A DNA stretch of 64,000 nt from Bacillota bacterium (GTDB lineage: Bacteria; Bacillota; Clostridia; Christensenellales; Aristaeellaceae): the NCBI GenBank assembly GCA_023411375.1, contig JAEYOW010000007.1, positions 17,898 through 81,897 on the forward strand. The letters run 5' to 3'. A program made the position numbers and the translations under genes. Shown piece after piece: positions 51,203-60,431 of the stretch (within the stretch, counting starts at the first letter, position 1; the number at the start of each line of letters is the position of its first letter). The notes under the pieces were generated by a model, which had not been told where the DNA came from, made no database searches, and worked only from the letters and a program-made list of their open reading frames with translations.

Positions 51203-52444
51203 TTAAAGCGAACTGCCGCTTGTGAAAAGATACGCTATGTAATACACGCCGGAAACCAGATGCCAGCCCAGCAGGAGCGTTCCTGTGATATGCCGGGGGC
51301 GGAGGCGTCCGTCCTTCGTCCGCTCCTGCCTGACGGCGGAGGCAAAGCGGATCATGGCGACCACCCACATCATCAGCGCGGCGCCCATCATGCCCCAACC
51401 GAAATTACCGTCGGCGGCGCGGCGGCCGGATTCGCCCAGAATCAGGAACTCAAGCACGCCGACAATATCAAAAATCAACGCGAGCCAAAAGAACGTATCC
51501 GGCTTTCCCCAACGGCGATACGCGATCAGCACATAGATGGGGAAAGCCTGAATAAGCAGCGTATTGACCGCGACGTTTTTGAGCTTGTCCAATGAAATTT
51601 CCAGAACCATGTCGCCCTGCGAGGGGACGATGATGCCAAAATAGTACAGGTACTGCACGATCATGAACAGCACGGCGGGAAGCACGCAGAGGATGATCTG
51701 GCAGAAGAAGCGTCCGTTTTTGGGATGCTTTATCCACATCGCTAAAAAAAACAGGCACGCGGCGGGCAAAAACGCCTGCATAAACGTAGGCTTGGCCAGC
51801 AGGCTCAAAAACAGCATTATGCCAAGCGCGACGGGCTTTCGCCATGGAAGCAGGGTTTTTTCGCCCTGCTCCGGCAGCCTGCGAAGAAACCCGTCATAGC
51901 AGTGGGCGGTATAGGGCACGCAAAGGAGCATCCACACCATAGCGATGAGCTGCGTGCAGCTGTGCCAGGTGTTAGGCGTGCCGACGCCCGCGTAAACCGT
52001 GGGATTATAGCCTGGAACCAACAGGCTGGAGACCATGACGCAGACGGCCGCCAGCAGGGTGATTGCGCCGCGGCTGAGAAGCCTGTCCAGGTACAGCGTA
52101 AACAGGCGGTGGATGAGCAGGAGCTCTGCCGCCTTGCAAAGCGCGGTAATCAACGCGGCGGCTACGGGCAGCGGTATGCCAAACAGCAGCGGAACCGCCA
52201 CAAGCGCGTGCCACATGGGATGCGCGCCGTGGTGCAAAAAGCTGGTTGGGTCGCGGAAGTCGCCCTCCGCCGCCCATGTGGCGTGAATGCTGATATCGCT
52301 GGAGGGCCTGAGGCAAAGGGCGTAGAACAACGCGTAGGAAAGCGCGAACAGCAGCGCGCAGACCACCCATTTGAGGGGATCGAAGCGCCTGCTTTCAAGC
52401 CGGGCCAGCGGATTGGGATCAATGATGCGGTCACTGTTACTCAT
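51203..52444 (-). CDS. Polytopic membrane protein, possibly GT-C-like
   Basis: 413 residues with about ten hydrophobic segments. The first outer loop after membrane segment 1 contains RPSSDISIHATWAAEGDF, an acidic loop position like the metal/substrate motif of GT-C glycosyltransferases, but the family is not certain. ATG 52444 lies 3 bases after the stop of the upstream gene, so the two are translated as a pair. No other sugar-handling genes adjoin. Confidence 0.6.
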   Translation of the reverse strand: MSNSDRIIDPNPLARLESRRFDPLKWVVCALLFALSYALFYALCLRPSSDISIHATWAAEGDFRDPTSFLHHGAHPMWHALVAVPLLFGIPLPVAAALITALCKAAELLLIHRLFTLYLDRLLSRGAITLLAAVCVMVSSLLVPGYNPTVYAGVGTPNTWHSCTQLIAMVWMLLCVPYTAHCYDGFLRRLPEQGEKTLLPWRKPVALGIMLFLSLLAKPTFMQAFLPAACLFFLAMWIKHPKNGRFFCQIILCVLPAVLFMIVQYLYYFGIIVPSQGDMVLEISLDKLKNVAVNTLLIQAFPIYVLIAYRRWGKPDTFFWLALIFDIVGVLEFLILGESGRRAADGNFGWGMMGAALMMWVVAMIRFASAVRQERTKDGRLRPRHITGTLLLGWHLVSGVYYIAYLFTSGSSL

Positions 52445-52446
52445 CG

Positions 52447-53982
52447 TCAGGGCACCTCGGTGGGTTGCGTCAGGCGGTAGAGCTTCATGCCGGGCAGGGA
52501 GAGCACGGGCTCGTAGCCGTTGACCACACATTTGAGCTGGTCGGTTAAAATCCAGTTGCTTTTGCCGGTGGTATCGGTGGTGAAAAAGCCATACTGTAGG
52601 CCCAGGCCGGGATGAAGCTCCTCCGATACCTGGAGGCTGGGCAGATCGGTGCGGACGGTGTTGACAAACGGGTCGGCTGCCTCAGGGTCATAGGGGATCA
52701 GTGCCGCAGCCTGCGTCACGCTGGGATTGTCCGCTTCGCGTTCAAACCGGATGGTATCGTTGTAAGCGCCGACAGGAGGAATGGACAAAAGCAGCACGAG
52801 GGTTGCAAGGCTGCCCAGAAGCGCGATGGAAGGAATGACCGGCCGTCCGCGCATGAGCAGATAGCCGAGCACCAGCCACAGGAAGGGCGAAAGGGTGCGG
52901 AAATCACTCCAGTCGTTCGTTTCGTACAGAACGGTGATGATGCCGAGCGCTGTGGCGAGCAAAAGGAAACACGCCAGCAGATCCCAGGAAAAGCGGACGC
53001 GAAGGCGAGGCCTCTTTTGATCGCGTTTAAGGCGCAGAAAGGAGCAAAGCAAACACAGAAGCGCTACGCCGCAGTAGAGGATGCGGAAGGAAACCTCTAT
53101 GGGGCTATGCGCGTAGTAGAGGGTGAAATAATCGCACAGGTTGGATTTTGTATGGCTTAGCAGCATGCGCACAAAAGTATTCAAATCCTCAGCCCTGACC
53201 AGGTGGTAGAGGAAGCCTTGAATATAGGGCGCGGTCGTGCGGGAGGTGAGCGCATAGCAAAGAATGGACAGCACGGCGGACAGGAGGAGCGAGAGCGCCA
53301 TGCGCCAGCCGAAACGGAAGCGGCTGAACACCAGGGCCACCGGAATAAACAGCAAGAAATAAGTGATGCGGTACACGCAGCCGAAAACAACGGTCACGCA
53401 GCACAGCATAAGCATCCACGGGCTGCGCCCGTCGTGATAGCGTAGCAAAAAGGCGAGATAGAAAAGCAAAAGCGCGTAATTGAAAAGCTCCGTCATGGAG
53501 GTGACACAGTAAAGAACGACGGGCGCGTAGGTCATCAGCAGGGCGGTAAAGAACAGCGCCACCGTGGGCCGCGGCCTGTTAAGCGCGCAGAAAACAAGCG
53601 CCGCCATCGAAACCCATAGGGCGTTGCACGTCATGATGCTGGAATAGCCCAGACCGAAAAGCTTGACGAACCAGCCGTATAGCAGGATGGGGGTGATGCC
53701 GTGCACGCCGAGGCTGCCTGCGGCGGGAATAACCTCGAACATGCCGCTGTAGCCCTTCTGAAAACCGACCGACTGCCAGCTGAACAGGCTGCGCCAGTAA
53801 TCAATCTCATCCGACCAGACGGGATAGCTGTCAAATACGTTATGGCCAAGCACGAGCGAAATGATCAGCAGCAGCAAAAAGGGCGAAAAGATCATCAGGG
53901 CCCAGCTGAGCAGAGTGAGCGCACGCTGTCTGGCGCTCATGGCGCGCAAAGCATCATTCATCAGCGATACCGTCCTTTGCAT
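52447..53982 (-). CDS. Polytopic membrane protein, possibly GT-C-like
   Basis: About 511 residues with ten or more hydrophobic segments and a soluble C-terminal part of ~95 residues. The first outer loop reads SYPVWSDEIDYWRSLFSWQ, again an acidic loop with an aromatic cluster. It resembles lipid-linked sugar transferases or O-antigen-type membrane enzymes without a definite match. Start uncertain: ATG 53982 is used, but ATG 53961 with AAGGAC upstream is also possible. Tandem with the gene at 51203-52444. Confidence 0.6.
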   Translation of the reverse strand: MQRTVSLMNDALRAMSARQRALTLLSWALMIFSPFLLLLIISLVLGHNVFDSYPVWSDEIDYWRSLFSWQSVGFQKGYSGMFEVIPAAGSLGVHGITPILLYGWFVKLFGLGYSSIMTCNALWVSMAALVFCALNRPRPTVALFFTALLMTYAPVVLYCVTSMTELFNYALLLFYLAFLLRYHDGRSPWMLMLCCVTVVFGCVYRITYFLLFIPVALVFSRFRFGWRMALSLLLSAVLSILCYALTSRTTAPYIQGFLYHLVRAEDLNTFVRMLLSHTKSNLCDYFTLYYAHSPIEVSFRILYCGVALLCLLCSFLRLKRDQKRPRLRVRFSWDLLACFLLLATALGIITVLYETNDWSDFRTLSPFLWLVLGYLLMRGRPVIPSIALLGSLATLVLLLSIPPVGAYNDTIRFEREADNPSVTQAAALIPYDPEAADPFVNTVRTDLPSLQVSEELHPGLGLQYGFFTTDTTGKSNWILTDQLKCVVNGYEPVLSLPGMKLYRLTQPTEVP

Positions 53983-54179
53983 TCTTTGGTGCTTTATCCT
54001 TGATAACCAAGCAACAGAAACCAGTATACCATGGGAAACGTGATGCCGCAAGCGTTTCGCTCGCCCAAATGATACCGCCGCCAGGCAAGGCCGCACTTGC
54101 AAGGCGCGCCTTTTTTTGTTATGCTTTTGAAAGCGGGCGCGGCCAGAAGCTCCGGCCTGTTGGAAAGGAAGCGCTTCGT

Positions 54180-55595
54180 TTGGAAAGACCGATGCATGAT
54201 ATGCTCAGGCGTGCGGCCGGGCGCACGTCGCTTCATATGCCTGGCGGGCAGGGCAGAGCCCCTTTTGGGCGCTTGAATCCATACCGGCTGGAAACGACGG
54301 AGCTTGACGCGACGGACGATCTGTACCGTCCAACGGGAGCGATCGCGCGCGCGCAGGAACTTGCCGCCAAAAGCGCGGGCGCGGCGCATACGATGATGCT
54401 TCACGGCGGCGGCACGGCGGGCGTGCAAGCGATGCTTCTGTACGCGGCACGGCGCGGAGAAACAGTTATTTTGCCGCGTAATGCGCATATCAGCGCGCTT
54501 CATCTGTGCGCGTTGACGGGCATCGTTCCCGCGTTTGCGAAGCCGGACCATACGCCGACCGGCAGGCCCTTTACGGCGCCTGAAAGCTATCTGCACGCGA
54601 TGGAGGAGCATCCGGAGGCAAAGGCGGTGTTCGTCGTGCGGCCGGACTACTACGGCGGGCTGCCCGAGCTGCGCGCCATCGCCGCAGAGGCGCACGCGCG
54701 CGGCATGCTCGTATTGTGCGACGAGGCGCACGGAGCGTATTTCAACTGGGACAGGCAGGCGGAGAACGCGGGTGCGTGCGGCGCGGACCTGTTTGTGCAA
54801 TCGGCGCACAAGACGCTTCCGGCGCTTAACGCGGGCGCGTGGCTTCACGCCATGCCGGGCGTGGAGCCGGAGCGCCTTACGCGCATGCTGCGGATGGTGC
54901 AGACCAGCAGCCCGTCGTTTGCCGGCCTGCTTTCGCTGGATGACGCCCGGGCCTGGATGGACAGCCGCGGCGCGAAGGCGTGCGACAGGCTGCGCGTGGC
55001 GCTGGCAAAGTTTCGCGCCAGAGCGGCGCGGCTGGGATATGTGGACGCGCAGAATGAGGACGGCATGCGCTATGACCCGCTGCGGCTGGCGCTATACGCG
55101 CCGCAGGGCGGCTTTTGCCTGGGAAAGGAGCTTGCGGCGCGGGGCATCGACGTGGAGATGTGCGACGAACGGCGCATCGTGTGCATCGTTTCCCTGATGG
55201 ACGGAAGAAAGCGCCTTAGAAAGCTGTACCGGGCAATTAAACGCATTGAAAGAAAGCGGCTAAAAGACGGCCTGCCTCCGGTGGAGACAAACCCGGTTAA
55301 ACGGGCACGAAGTAGCTATCCCGGGATTTCTCCGCGCGTTTTACCGCTTGGCGAGGCGGCTTTTGCGCCGCAGGAGGCGGTGGCGCTTGAGGAGGCTGCC
55401 GGCCGCGTGAGCGCGGGGCAGGTGGGGCTCTATCCCCCCGGGATCGCCCTGTTGACGGCCGGGGAGCGCGTTACCCAGGAAATGGTTGACTATCTTCGGG
55501 GGTTTGAGCTCTCGCGCCTGTTTGGCATCAATCAAGACGGCACGCTTGCGTGCGTATGCGAAAAGGAGACGGAAAATGGACATTTTCCCTTATGA
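54180..55595 (+). CDS. PLP-dependent Orn/Lys/Arg decarboxylase family protein
   Basis: 471 residues. The N-terminal motif LHMPGGQGRAPF, the DEAHGAYF motif and SAHKTLPAL with the PLP-binding Lys211 are clear. The C-terminal domain ends with VGLYPPGIALLTAGERV. These proteins lie before tmk in Bacillus (yaaO-tmk) as here; exact substrate (Arg, Lys or Orn) is not readable. The TTG at 54180 has AAGGAA nine bases upstream; ATG 54192 is the alternative. Overlaps the next gene by 20 bases. Confidence 0.88.
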   Translation: MERPMHDMLRRAAGRTSLHMPGGQGRAPFGRLNPYRLETTELDATDDLYRPTGAIARAQELAAKSAGAAHTMMLHGGGTAGVQAMLLYAARRGETVILPRNAHISALHLCALTGIVPAFAKPDHTPTGRPFTAPESYLHAMEEHPEAKAVFVVRPDYYGGLPELRAIAAEAHARGMLVLCDEAHGAYFNWDRQAENAGACGADLFVQSAHKTLPALNAGAWLHAMPGVEPERLTRMLRMVQTSSPSFAGLLSLDDARAWMDSRGAKACDRLRVALAKFRARAARLGYVDAQNEDGMRYDPLRLALYAPQGGFCLGKELAARGIDVEMCDERRIVCIVSLMDGRKRLRKLYRAIKRIERKRLKDGLPPVETNPVKRARSSYPGISPRVLPLGEAAFAPQEAVALEEAAGRVSAGQVGLYPPGIALLTAGERVTQEMVDYLRGFELSRLFGINQDGTLACVCEKETENGHFPL

Positions 55596-56874
55596 CGCTG
55601 TGGTTTTTGACTTGGACGGCACGTTGTTTGACGCTGAGGGCGGCATCGTTTGCTCAGTGCTGCACGCCATGGAGCGGCTGGGTTGCCCGGTGCCCGAGGG
55701 CGCGGACCTGCGGGAGATCGTCGGGCCGCCGCTTCGCGATTCTTACGAGCGTATTTTAGGCCTTCCCAGAGAGCTTGTGCCGCGCGCCATGTCGTTGTAC
55801 CACGAGCATTTCAGGGCGGAGGGAATGTTCCGCTACAGCGTGTACCCGCATATCCGCAGCATCCTCCGTATGCTTCGCGAGGGCGGCACGCATGTGGGGC
55901 TGGCAACCAGCAAGCCTGTCGGGCTTGCCGTTGATATTCTGGAATATTTTGGTCTCGCGCGCGAATTTGACCGCATTATCGGCGAGGATGGAAGCGAGAA
56001 GCAGCTGGGCAAGCCGGAGTTGATCCGCCGGGCGCTGCCGGATAAGTACCGCAATGCGGCCATGGTGGGCGACCGCCGGTTTGATATGCTTGGCGCGTCG
56101 GCCAACGGTATCGACGGCGTGGGCGTGAGCTATGGCTGCGGTTCGGAGGAGGAGCTGAGCGACGCGGGCGCTACGGTCATCGTGCCGGATACGGAGGCGC
56201 TGCGCGCGCTGCTGTGTCCGGGCGGCGAAATTCCACGCGGCTTTTTCCTGACGGTGGAAGGGCCGGATGGAAGCGGCAAAACCACGCAGGTGGAGCTGCT
56301 GGAAAAAGGCCTCCGGCAATACGGCTTCAGCGTGCTGCGCACGCGCGAGCCGGGCGGCTGTGACATCAGCGAGGATATCCGGCGCATTATTCTGGATACG
56401 GACAACATGGAAATGTGCGCCTCCTGCGAGGCGTTGCTCTACGCCGCCGCACGGGCGCAGCATGTTCACCAGGTTATCCGTCCGGCGGTGGAGCGGGGCA
56501 TGCTTGTGCTGTGCGACCGCTTCGTGGATAGCTCCATCGCCTATCAGGGCGGCGGGCGCGAGCTGGGCGTGGAGACCGTGCAGCAGATTAACGCGCCGGC
56601 CGTGGCGGACATGCTGCCGGACGCGACGCTGTACCTTGCCATCGATCATAAAATCGCGCTGGACAGGCGGCTGGGCGCGTCCAAGCCGGACCGGCTGGAG
56701 CTGGAGGTGGGCGAGTTCCACGAGCGCGTGCAGAAGGCATACGAGCGGTTAATTCGTGAAAACAAAAAGCGCTTTTTGGTGATAAACGCCGAGCAGGACG
56801 TGGAAGGCGTCGCAAGGGAGGCGCTGGACGCGGTGCTTGGGCGGCTTGTGCCGGATATCAGGCGGGAGGCATAG
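55576..56874 (+). CDS. tmk: HAD phosphatase - thymidylate kinase fusion
   Basis: 432 residues in one frame. Residues 1-~215 are a phosphoglycolate-phosphatase-like HAD domain: DLDGTLFD (11-18), ATSKP, and GDRRFDMLGA. Residues ~220-432 are thymidylate kinase: P-loop VEGPDGSGKTTQ near 228, TREPGGCDISE, CDRFVDSSIAYQGGGRELG. Tmk makes dTDP from dTMP; the HAD half may remove phosphates from a nucleotide or damaged metabolite (inference). AAAAGGAG precedes the ATG. The mnmA gene starts 4 bases after the stop. Confidence 0.93.
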   Translation: MDIFPYDAVVFDLDGTLFDAEGGIVCSVLHAMERLGCPVPEGADLREIVGPPLRDSYERILGLPRELVPRAMSLYHEHFRAEGMFRYSVYPHIRSILRMLREGGTHVGLATSKPVGLAVDILEYFGLAREFDRIIGEDGSEKQLGKPELIRRALPDKYRNAAMVGDRRFDMLGASANGIDGVGVSYGCGSEEELSDAGATVIVPDTEALRALLCPGGEIPRGFFLTVEGPDGSGKTTQVELLEKGLRQYGFSVLRTREPGGCDISEDIRRIILDTDNMEMCASCEALLYAAARAQHVHQVIRPAVERGMLVLCDRFVDSSIAYQGGGRELGVETVQQINAPAVADMLPDATLYLAIDHKIALDRRLGASKPDRLELEVGEFHERVQKAYERLIRENKKRFLVINAEQDVEGVAREALDAVLGRLVPDIRREA

Positions 56875-56877
56875 CGG

Positions 56878-57972
56878 GTGGAGAGAGTTGTAGTAGGCAT
56901 GTCGGGCGGTGTGGACAGCTCCGTTGTGGCGTTTTTACTGAAACGGCAGGGCTATGACGTAGTCGGCGTATTCATGAAAAATTGGGATGAGAAGGATGAG
57001 AACGGCGCCTGTACCGCCGCCGAGGACTGGCGCGACGTACAGGACGTGTGCGAGACGATCGGCATCCCCTGCTATGCCGTTAATTTTGAAAAGGAATACC
57101 GGGAGCGCGTATTCAGTTATTTTCTGGACGAGTACCAGCGCGGCCGCACCCCCAACCCGGACGTGCTGTGCAACCGGGAAATCAAGTTCAAGGCATTTCT
57201 GGACTACGCCATGAAGCTGGGCGCGGAGAAGATGGCTACCGGGCATTTTGTTGAAACAGACGTGCGAGGCGGGCATCCCGTGCTATTGCGCGGGCGGGAC
57301 CCCGGGAAGGATCAGAGCTATTTTCTCTATATGCTAAAGGAATGGCAGATCGGCCGGGCGCTGTTTCCCGTTGGCGGGATGACCAAGGCGGAGGTACGCG
57401 CGATGGCGGAGGCAAACGGACTCTCCACATCGAAAAAGAAGGATTCCACCGGGGTATGCTTCATCGGCGAGCGTAACTTCCGAAGATTTCTTCAGGAGTT
57501 TCTGCCGCTGAAGCCGGGAGAGATGCAAACAGAGGACGGCCGCAAGGTGGGCGAGCACATCGGGCTTGCCTATTATACCCTCGGCCAGCGGCGGGGCCTG
57601 GGCATCGGCGGGCAGGGGGACGGCCGTAGCTGGTTTGTAATTGGGAAGGACCTGGAGCGCAATGTGCTGGTTGTGGCGCAGGGTGAGGACAGCCCTGCGC
57701 TGTACAGCCGTTATGTGCGTGCATCGCAGGCAACCTGGATTGCGCAGAACCCGCCCGCGCCGGAGGGCGAACCGTTTCGGTGCGGCGCGAAGTTTCGTTA
57801 CCGGCAGGCGGATCAGCCCGTAACCGCGGTGGTCAGGGGGGACGAAATCTTCATTGAAGCCGATGAGCTTCAGCGGGCGGTTACGCCCGGGCAAAGCGTG
57901 GTGCTGTACCAGGGGGATATCTGCCTGGGCGGCGGCATCGCGGAGGAGGCGGGAATGAAGGCGCCTGTCTGA
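56878..57972 (+). CDS. mnmA: tRNA 2-thiouridine synthase MnmA
   Basis: 364 residues. P-loop SGGVDSS at 9-15 and both catalytic Cys are visible: PDVLCNREIKF near 100 and STGVCFIGERNF near 198. It thiolates U34 in Lys, Glu and Gln tRNAs. The GTG start follows GGGAGG by 8 bases. Placed after tmk rather than next to a cysteine desulfurase, so the sulfur donor must be encoded elsewhere. Confidence 0.96.
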   Translation: MERVVVGMSGGVDSSVVAFLLKRQGYDVVGVFMKNWDEKDENGACTAAEDWRDVQDVCETIGIPCYAVNFEKEYRERVFSYFLDEYQRGRTPNPDVLCNREIKFKAFLDYAMKLGAEKMATGHFVETDVRGGHPVLLRGRDPGKDQSYFLYMLKEWQIGRALFPVGGMTKAEVRAMAEANGLSTSKKKDSTGVCFIGERNFRRFLQEFLPLKPGEMQTEDGRKVGEHIGLAYYTLGQRRGLGIGGQGDGRSWFVIGKDLERNVLVVAQGEDSPALYSRYVRASQATWIAQNPPAPEGEPFRCGAKFRYRQADQPVTAVVRGDEIFIEADELQRAVTPGQSVVLYQGDICLGGGIAEEAGMKAPV

Positions 57973-58040
57973 TCGGGTGGAAAAAGAGGCGCATGAGGTC
58001 GAAAAAACAACACAAATACAGACGGTTATTTCAAAGCCCC

Positions 58041-58069
58041 TTGCACAAGCGGGATACAATGGCTATAAT
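58041..58069 (+). promoter_or_regulatory. Sigma-A-like promoter of the liv operon
   Basis: TTGCAC (58041-58046), 17-base spacer and perfect TATAAT (58064-58069). Start near 58076 leaves a leader of about 50 bases. Confidence 0.8.
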
Positions 58070-58127
58070 AGCAACAACATTCAAGGAATTCCTCGAGTGT
58101 GAATGAAGTATTGTAGGGAGGAAGAGA

Positions 58128-59258
58128 ATGATGAAAAAATTGGTATCGGTGATCCTGACGCTTGCGATGGCGCTTACCTTCGTGCTGCCCGCTGTGGCTG
58201 AGGATACGGTAAAGGTGGGTGTAATCGGACCCATGACCGGCCCCGCCGCTATTTACGGCACGGCGGTCGCTAACGGCGCGAAGATTGCCGCGGATGAGAT
58301 CAACGCGCTGGGCGGCATCCAAATCGCGCTGGACGTTCAGGATGACGAGCACGACCCCGAGAAGGCCATTAACGCTTATAACGCCGTACTGGACGGCGGC
58401 GCGCAGATGATCGTCGGCACCGTAACCTCCAAGCCCTGCGAGGCTGTGAGCACCGTCGCCTATGAGGAGCGCGTGTTTATGCTGACGCCTTCCGCTTCCT
58501 CTACAGCGGTTATCGAGGGCAAGGACAACGTGTATCAGATCTGCTTTACAGACCCCGCGCAGGGCGCCGCGTCCGCCCAGTACATCGCGGATAAGGGCCT
58601 GGCCACCAAGGTGGCGGTGATCTACAACAACGGCGACGTATATTCCACCGGCATTTACCAGACCTTTGCGGACAAGGCGGCGGAGCTGGGGTTGGAGATC
58701 GTTTCCGCCACCACCTTCCCGGACGATACCGCCACCGACTTTTCCGTTCAGCTGACCGAGGCCAAGAATGCCGGCGCGGAGCTGGTGTTCCTGCCTATCT
58801 ATTACACCCCCGCTTCCATGATTCTTACCCAGGCTGTGGCGATGGATTACAAGCCCGCTTTCTTCGGCGTGGACGGCATGGACGGCATCCTGACGATGGA
58901 AGGCTTTGACGCCTCTCTGGCCGAGGGCGTGCTGTTGCTGACCCCTTTCTCCGCCGACGCCAAGGACGACCTGACCGTGAACTTTGTCGCAAAGTACACG
59001 GAACTCTATGGCGAGACGCCCAACCAGTTTGCTGCGGACGCCTACGACGCGGTGTGCGCCATGTATGAGGCGATCAAGGCGGGCGGCATCACCGGAGAGA
59101 CCACGCCCGAGGAAGCTTGCGAGATTATGATCGCGCAGATGCAGACGCTGGAGGTCGCGGGCCTGACCGGCAACATGACCTGGGAGGCTACCGGCGCGGT
59201 AAGCAAGACGCCCACCGCCGTGAAAATTGAAAACGGCATGTACGTCGGCATGGAATAA
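58128..59258 (+). CDS. livJ: Branched-chain amino acid ABC substrate-binding protein
   Basis: 376 residues. Signal peptide ends near LPAVA, without a clear lipobox Cys, unusual for a Gram-positive-type binding protein. VKVGVIGPMTGPAAIYG and GAKIAADEINALGG are the LivJ-type start; the periplasmic-binding fold continues through TPSASSTAV. GGGAGGAAG precedes ATG-ATG. Two strong hairpins separate it from livH. Confidence 0.92.
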   Translation: MMKKLVSVILTLAMALTFVLPAVAEDTVKVGVIGPMTGPAAIYGTAVANGAKIAADEINALGGIQIALDVQDDEHDPEKAINAYNAVLDGGAQMIVGTVTSKPCEAVSTVAYEERVFMLTPSASSTAVIEGKDNVYQICFTDPAQGAASAQYIADKGLATKVAVIYNNGDVYSTGIYQTFADKAAELGLEIVSATTFPDDTATDFSVQLTEAKNAGAELVFLPIYYTPASMILTQAVAMDYKPAFFGVDGMDGILTMEGFDASLAEGVLLLTPFSADAKDDLTVNFVAKYTELYGETPNQFAADAYDAVCAMYEAIKAGGITGETTPEEACEIMIAQMQTLEVAGLTGNMTWEATGAVSKTPTAVKIENGMYVGME

Positions 59259-59311
59259 GCCCTTTCGTTGTGGTTGGACTGTCAAGAAAGAGACGGTTGG
59301 GCTTTCCCCCA

Positions 59312-59356
59312 AATCCACATTTGACCGTGCTCCGCACGCACGGTCAAATGTGGATT
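59312..59356 (+). terminator. First hairpin between livJ and livH
   Basis: aatccacatttgaccgtg (59312-59329) pairs perfectly with cacggtcaaatgtggatt (59339-59356), 18 pairs, nine-base loop. No T-run. It probably shields the livJ message or partly ends transcription. Confidence 0.7.
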
Positions 59357-59451
59357 GGTGGAGGGTATAAGCCCGCAACGGCTTGAGCGCGACAGCCCCA
59401 ATCCGGTTTTATTACCCAAACGGCCGCGATCCGGGTTGGGCCGCGGCGCAT

Positions 59452-59507
59452 TTAAGGTAACCAACGGTAGTCTGACGCGAGCGCCCGACTACCGTTGATT
59501 ACCTTAA
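59452..59507 (+). terminator. Second hairpin between livJ and livH
   Basis: Two 21-base arms (59452-59472 and 59487-59507) pair with a single C-A mismatch around a 14-base loop, centred on ccaacggtagtc and gactaccgttg. No T-run. It ends 28 bases before livH. With the first hairpin it fills most of the 277-base gap. Confidence 0.7.
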
Positions 59508-59535
59508 CGCATTTCACCAAAGGATGTGGGGGAGT

Positions 59536-60420
59536 ATGATACAATTTTTGTCCTACCTGTGCAACGGCATCAGCCTGGGCAGCGTCTATGCGATCATCGC
59601 CCTGGGATATACCATGGTGTACGGCATCGCGAAGATGCTCAACTTCGCGCATGGCGACGTCATTATGATCGGCGCGTACATCGCGTTCTGCTCCATGCAG
59701 TATTGGGGCCTTCCTCCGGTCGTTTCCGTGCCTGTAGCCATGATCGTATGCACCGTGCTGGGCGTAGTAATCGAGCGCATGGCCTATAAGCCGCTTCGGC
59801 AGGCGTCGTCGCTGGCTGTGTTGATTACGGCCATCGGCGTAAGCTATTTGCTGCAAAACGTCGCGCTGCTGGTTTGGGGCGCCAACCCCAAGAGCTTTCC
59901 CTCCGTGGTGGGGCTTGGCTCCATCTCCCTGTTTGACGGACGGATGATCATTTCCAGCGAAACCATTGTAACCATCGCGGCGTGCGTGGTGATTATGATT
60001 GCGTTGACGCTGTTTACAGGCAAGACCAAAATGGGCAAGGCCATGCGCGTGGTGGCGGAGGATAAGGGCGCTGCCGAGCTTATGGGCATCAACGTCAACC
60101 TTACCATCTCCATCACCTTTGCCATCGGCTCTGCGCTTGCGGCCATCGCGGGCGTGCTGCTGTGCTCCGCCTATCCCACCTTGCAGCCCACCACCGGCTC
60201 CATGCCCGGCATCAAGGCCTTTACGGCGGCGGTGTTTGGCGGCATCGGCTCCATTCCGGGCGCGATGCTGGGCGGTATTTTGCTGGGCGTGATCGAGATT
60301 TTGGGCAAGGCCTATGTGAGTATGGAGCTGGGCGACGCGTTTGTGTTCGCGGTGCTGATCGTGGTGCTGCTGGTAAAGCCCACGGGCCTGCTTGGCAAGG
60401 CCGTGCACGAGAAAGTGTGA
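59536..60420 (+). CDS. livH: Branched-chain amino acid ABC permease LivH
   Basis: 294 residues, about eight membrane segments. GISLGSVYAIIALGYTMVYG and LNFAHGDVIMIGAY are LivH hallmarks; ELMGINVN near 180 is in the ATPase-contact loop. The ATG at 59536 follows GTGGGGGAG; ATG 59524 lies within that site. Eleven bases before livM. Confidence 0.94.
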   Translation: MIQFLSYLCNGISLGSVYAIIALGYTMVYGIAKMLNFAHGDVIMIGAYIAFCSMQYWGLPPVVSVPVAMIVCTVLGVVIERMAYKPLRQASSLAVLITAIGVSYLLQNVALLVWGANPKSFPSVVGLGSISLFDGRMIISSETIVTIAACVVIMIALTLFTGKTKMGKAMRVVAEDKGAAELMGINVNLTISITFAIGSALAAIAGVLLCSAYPTLQPTTGSMPGIKAFTAAVFGGIGSIPGAMLGGILLGVIEILGKAYVSMELGDAFVFAVLIVVLLVKPTGLLGKAVHEKV

Positions 60421-60431
60421 GGTGAGAAGGC

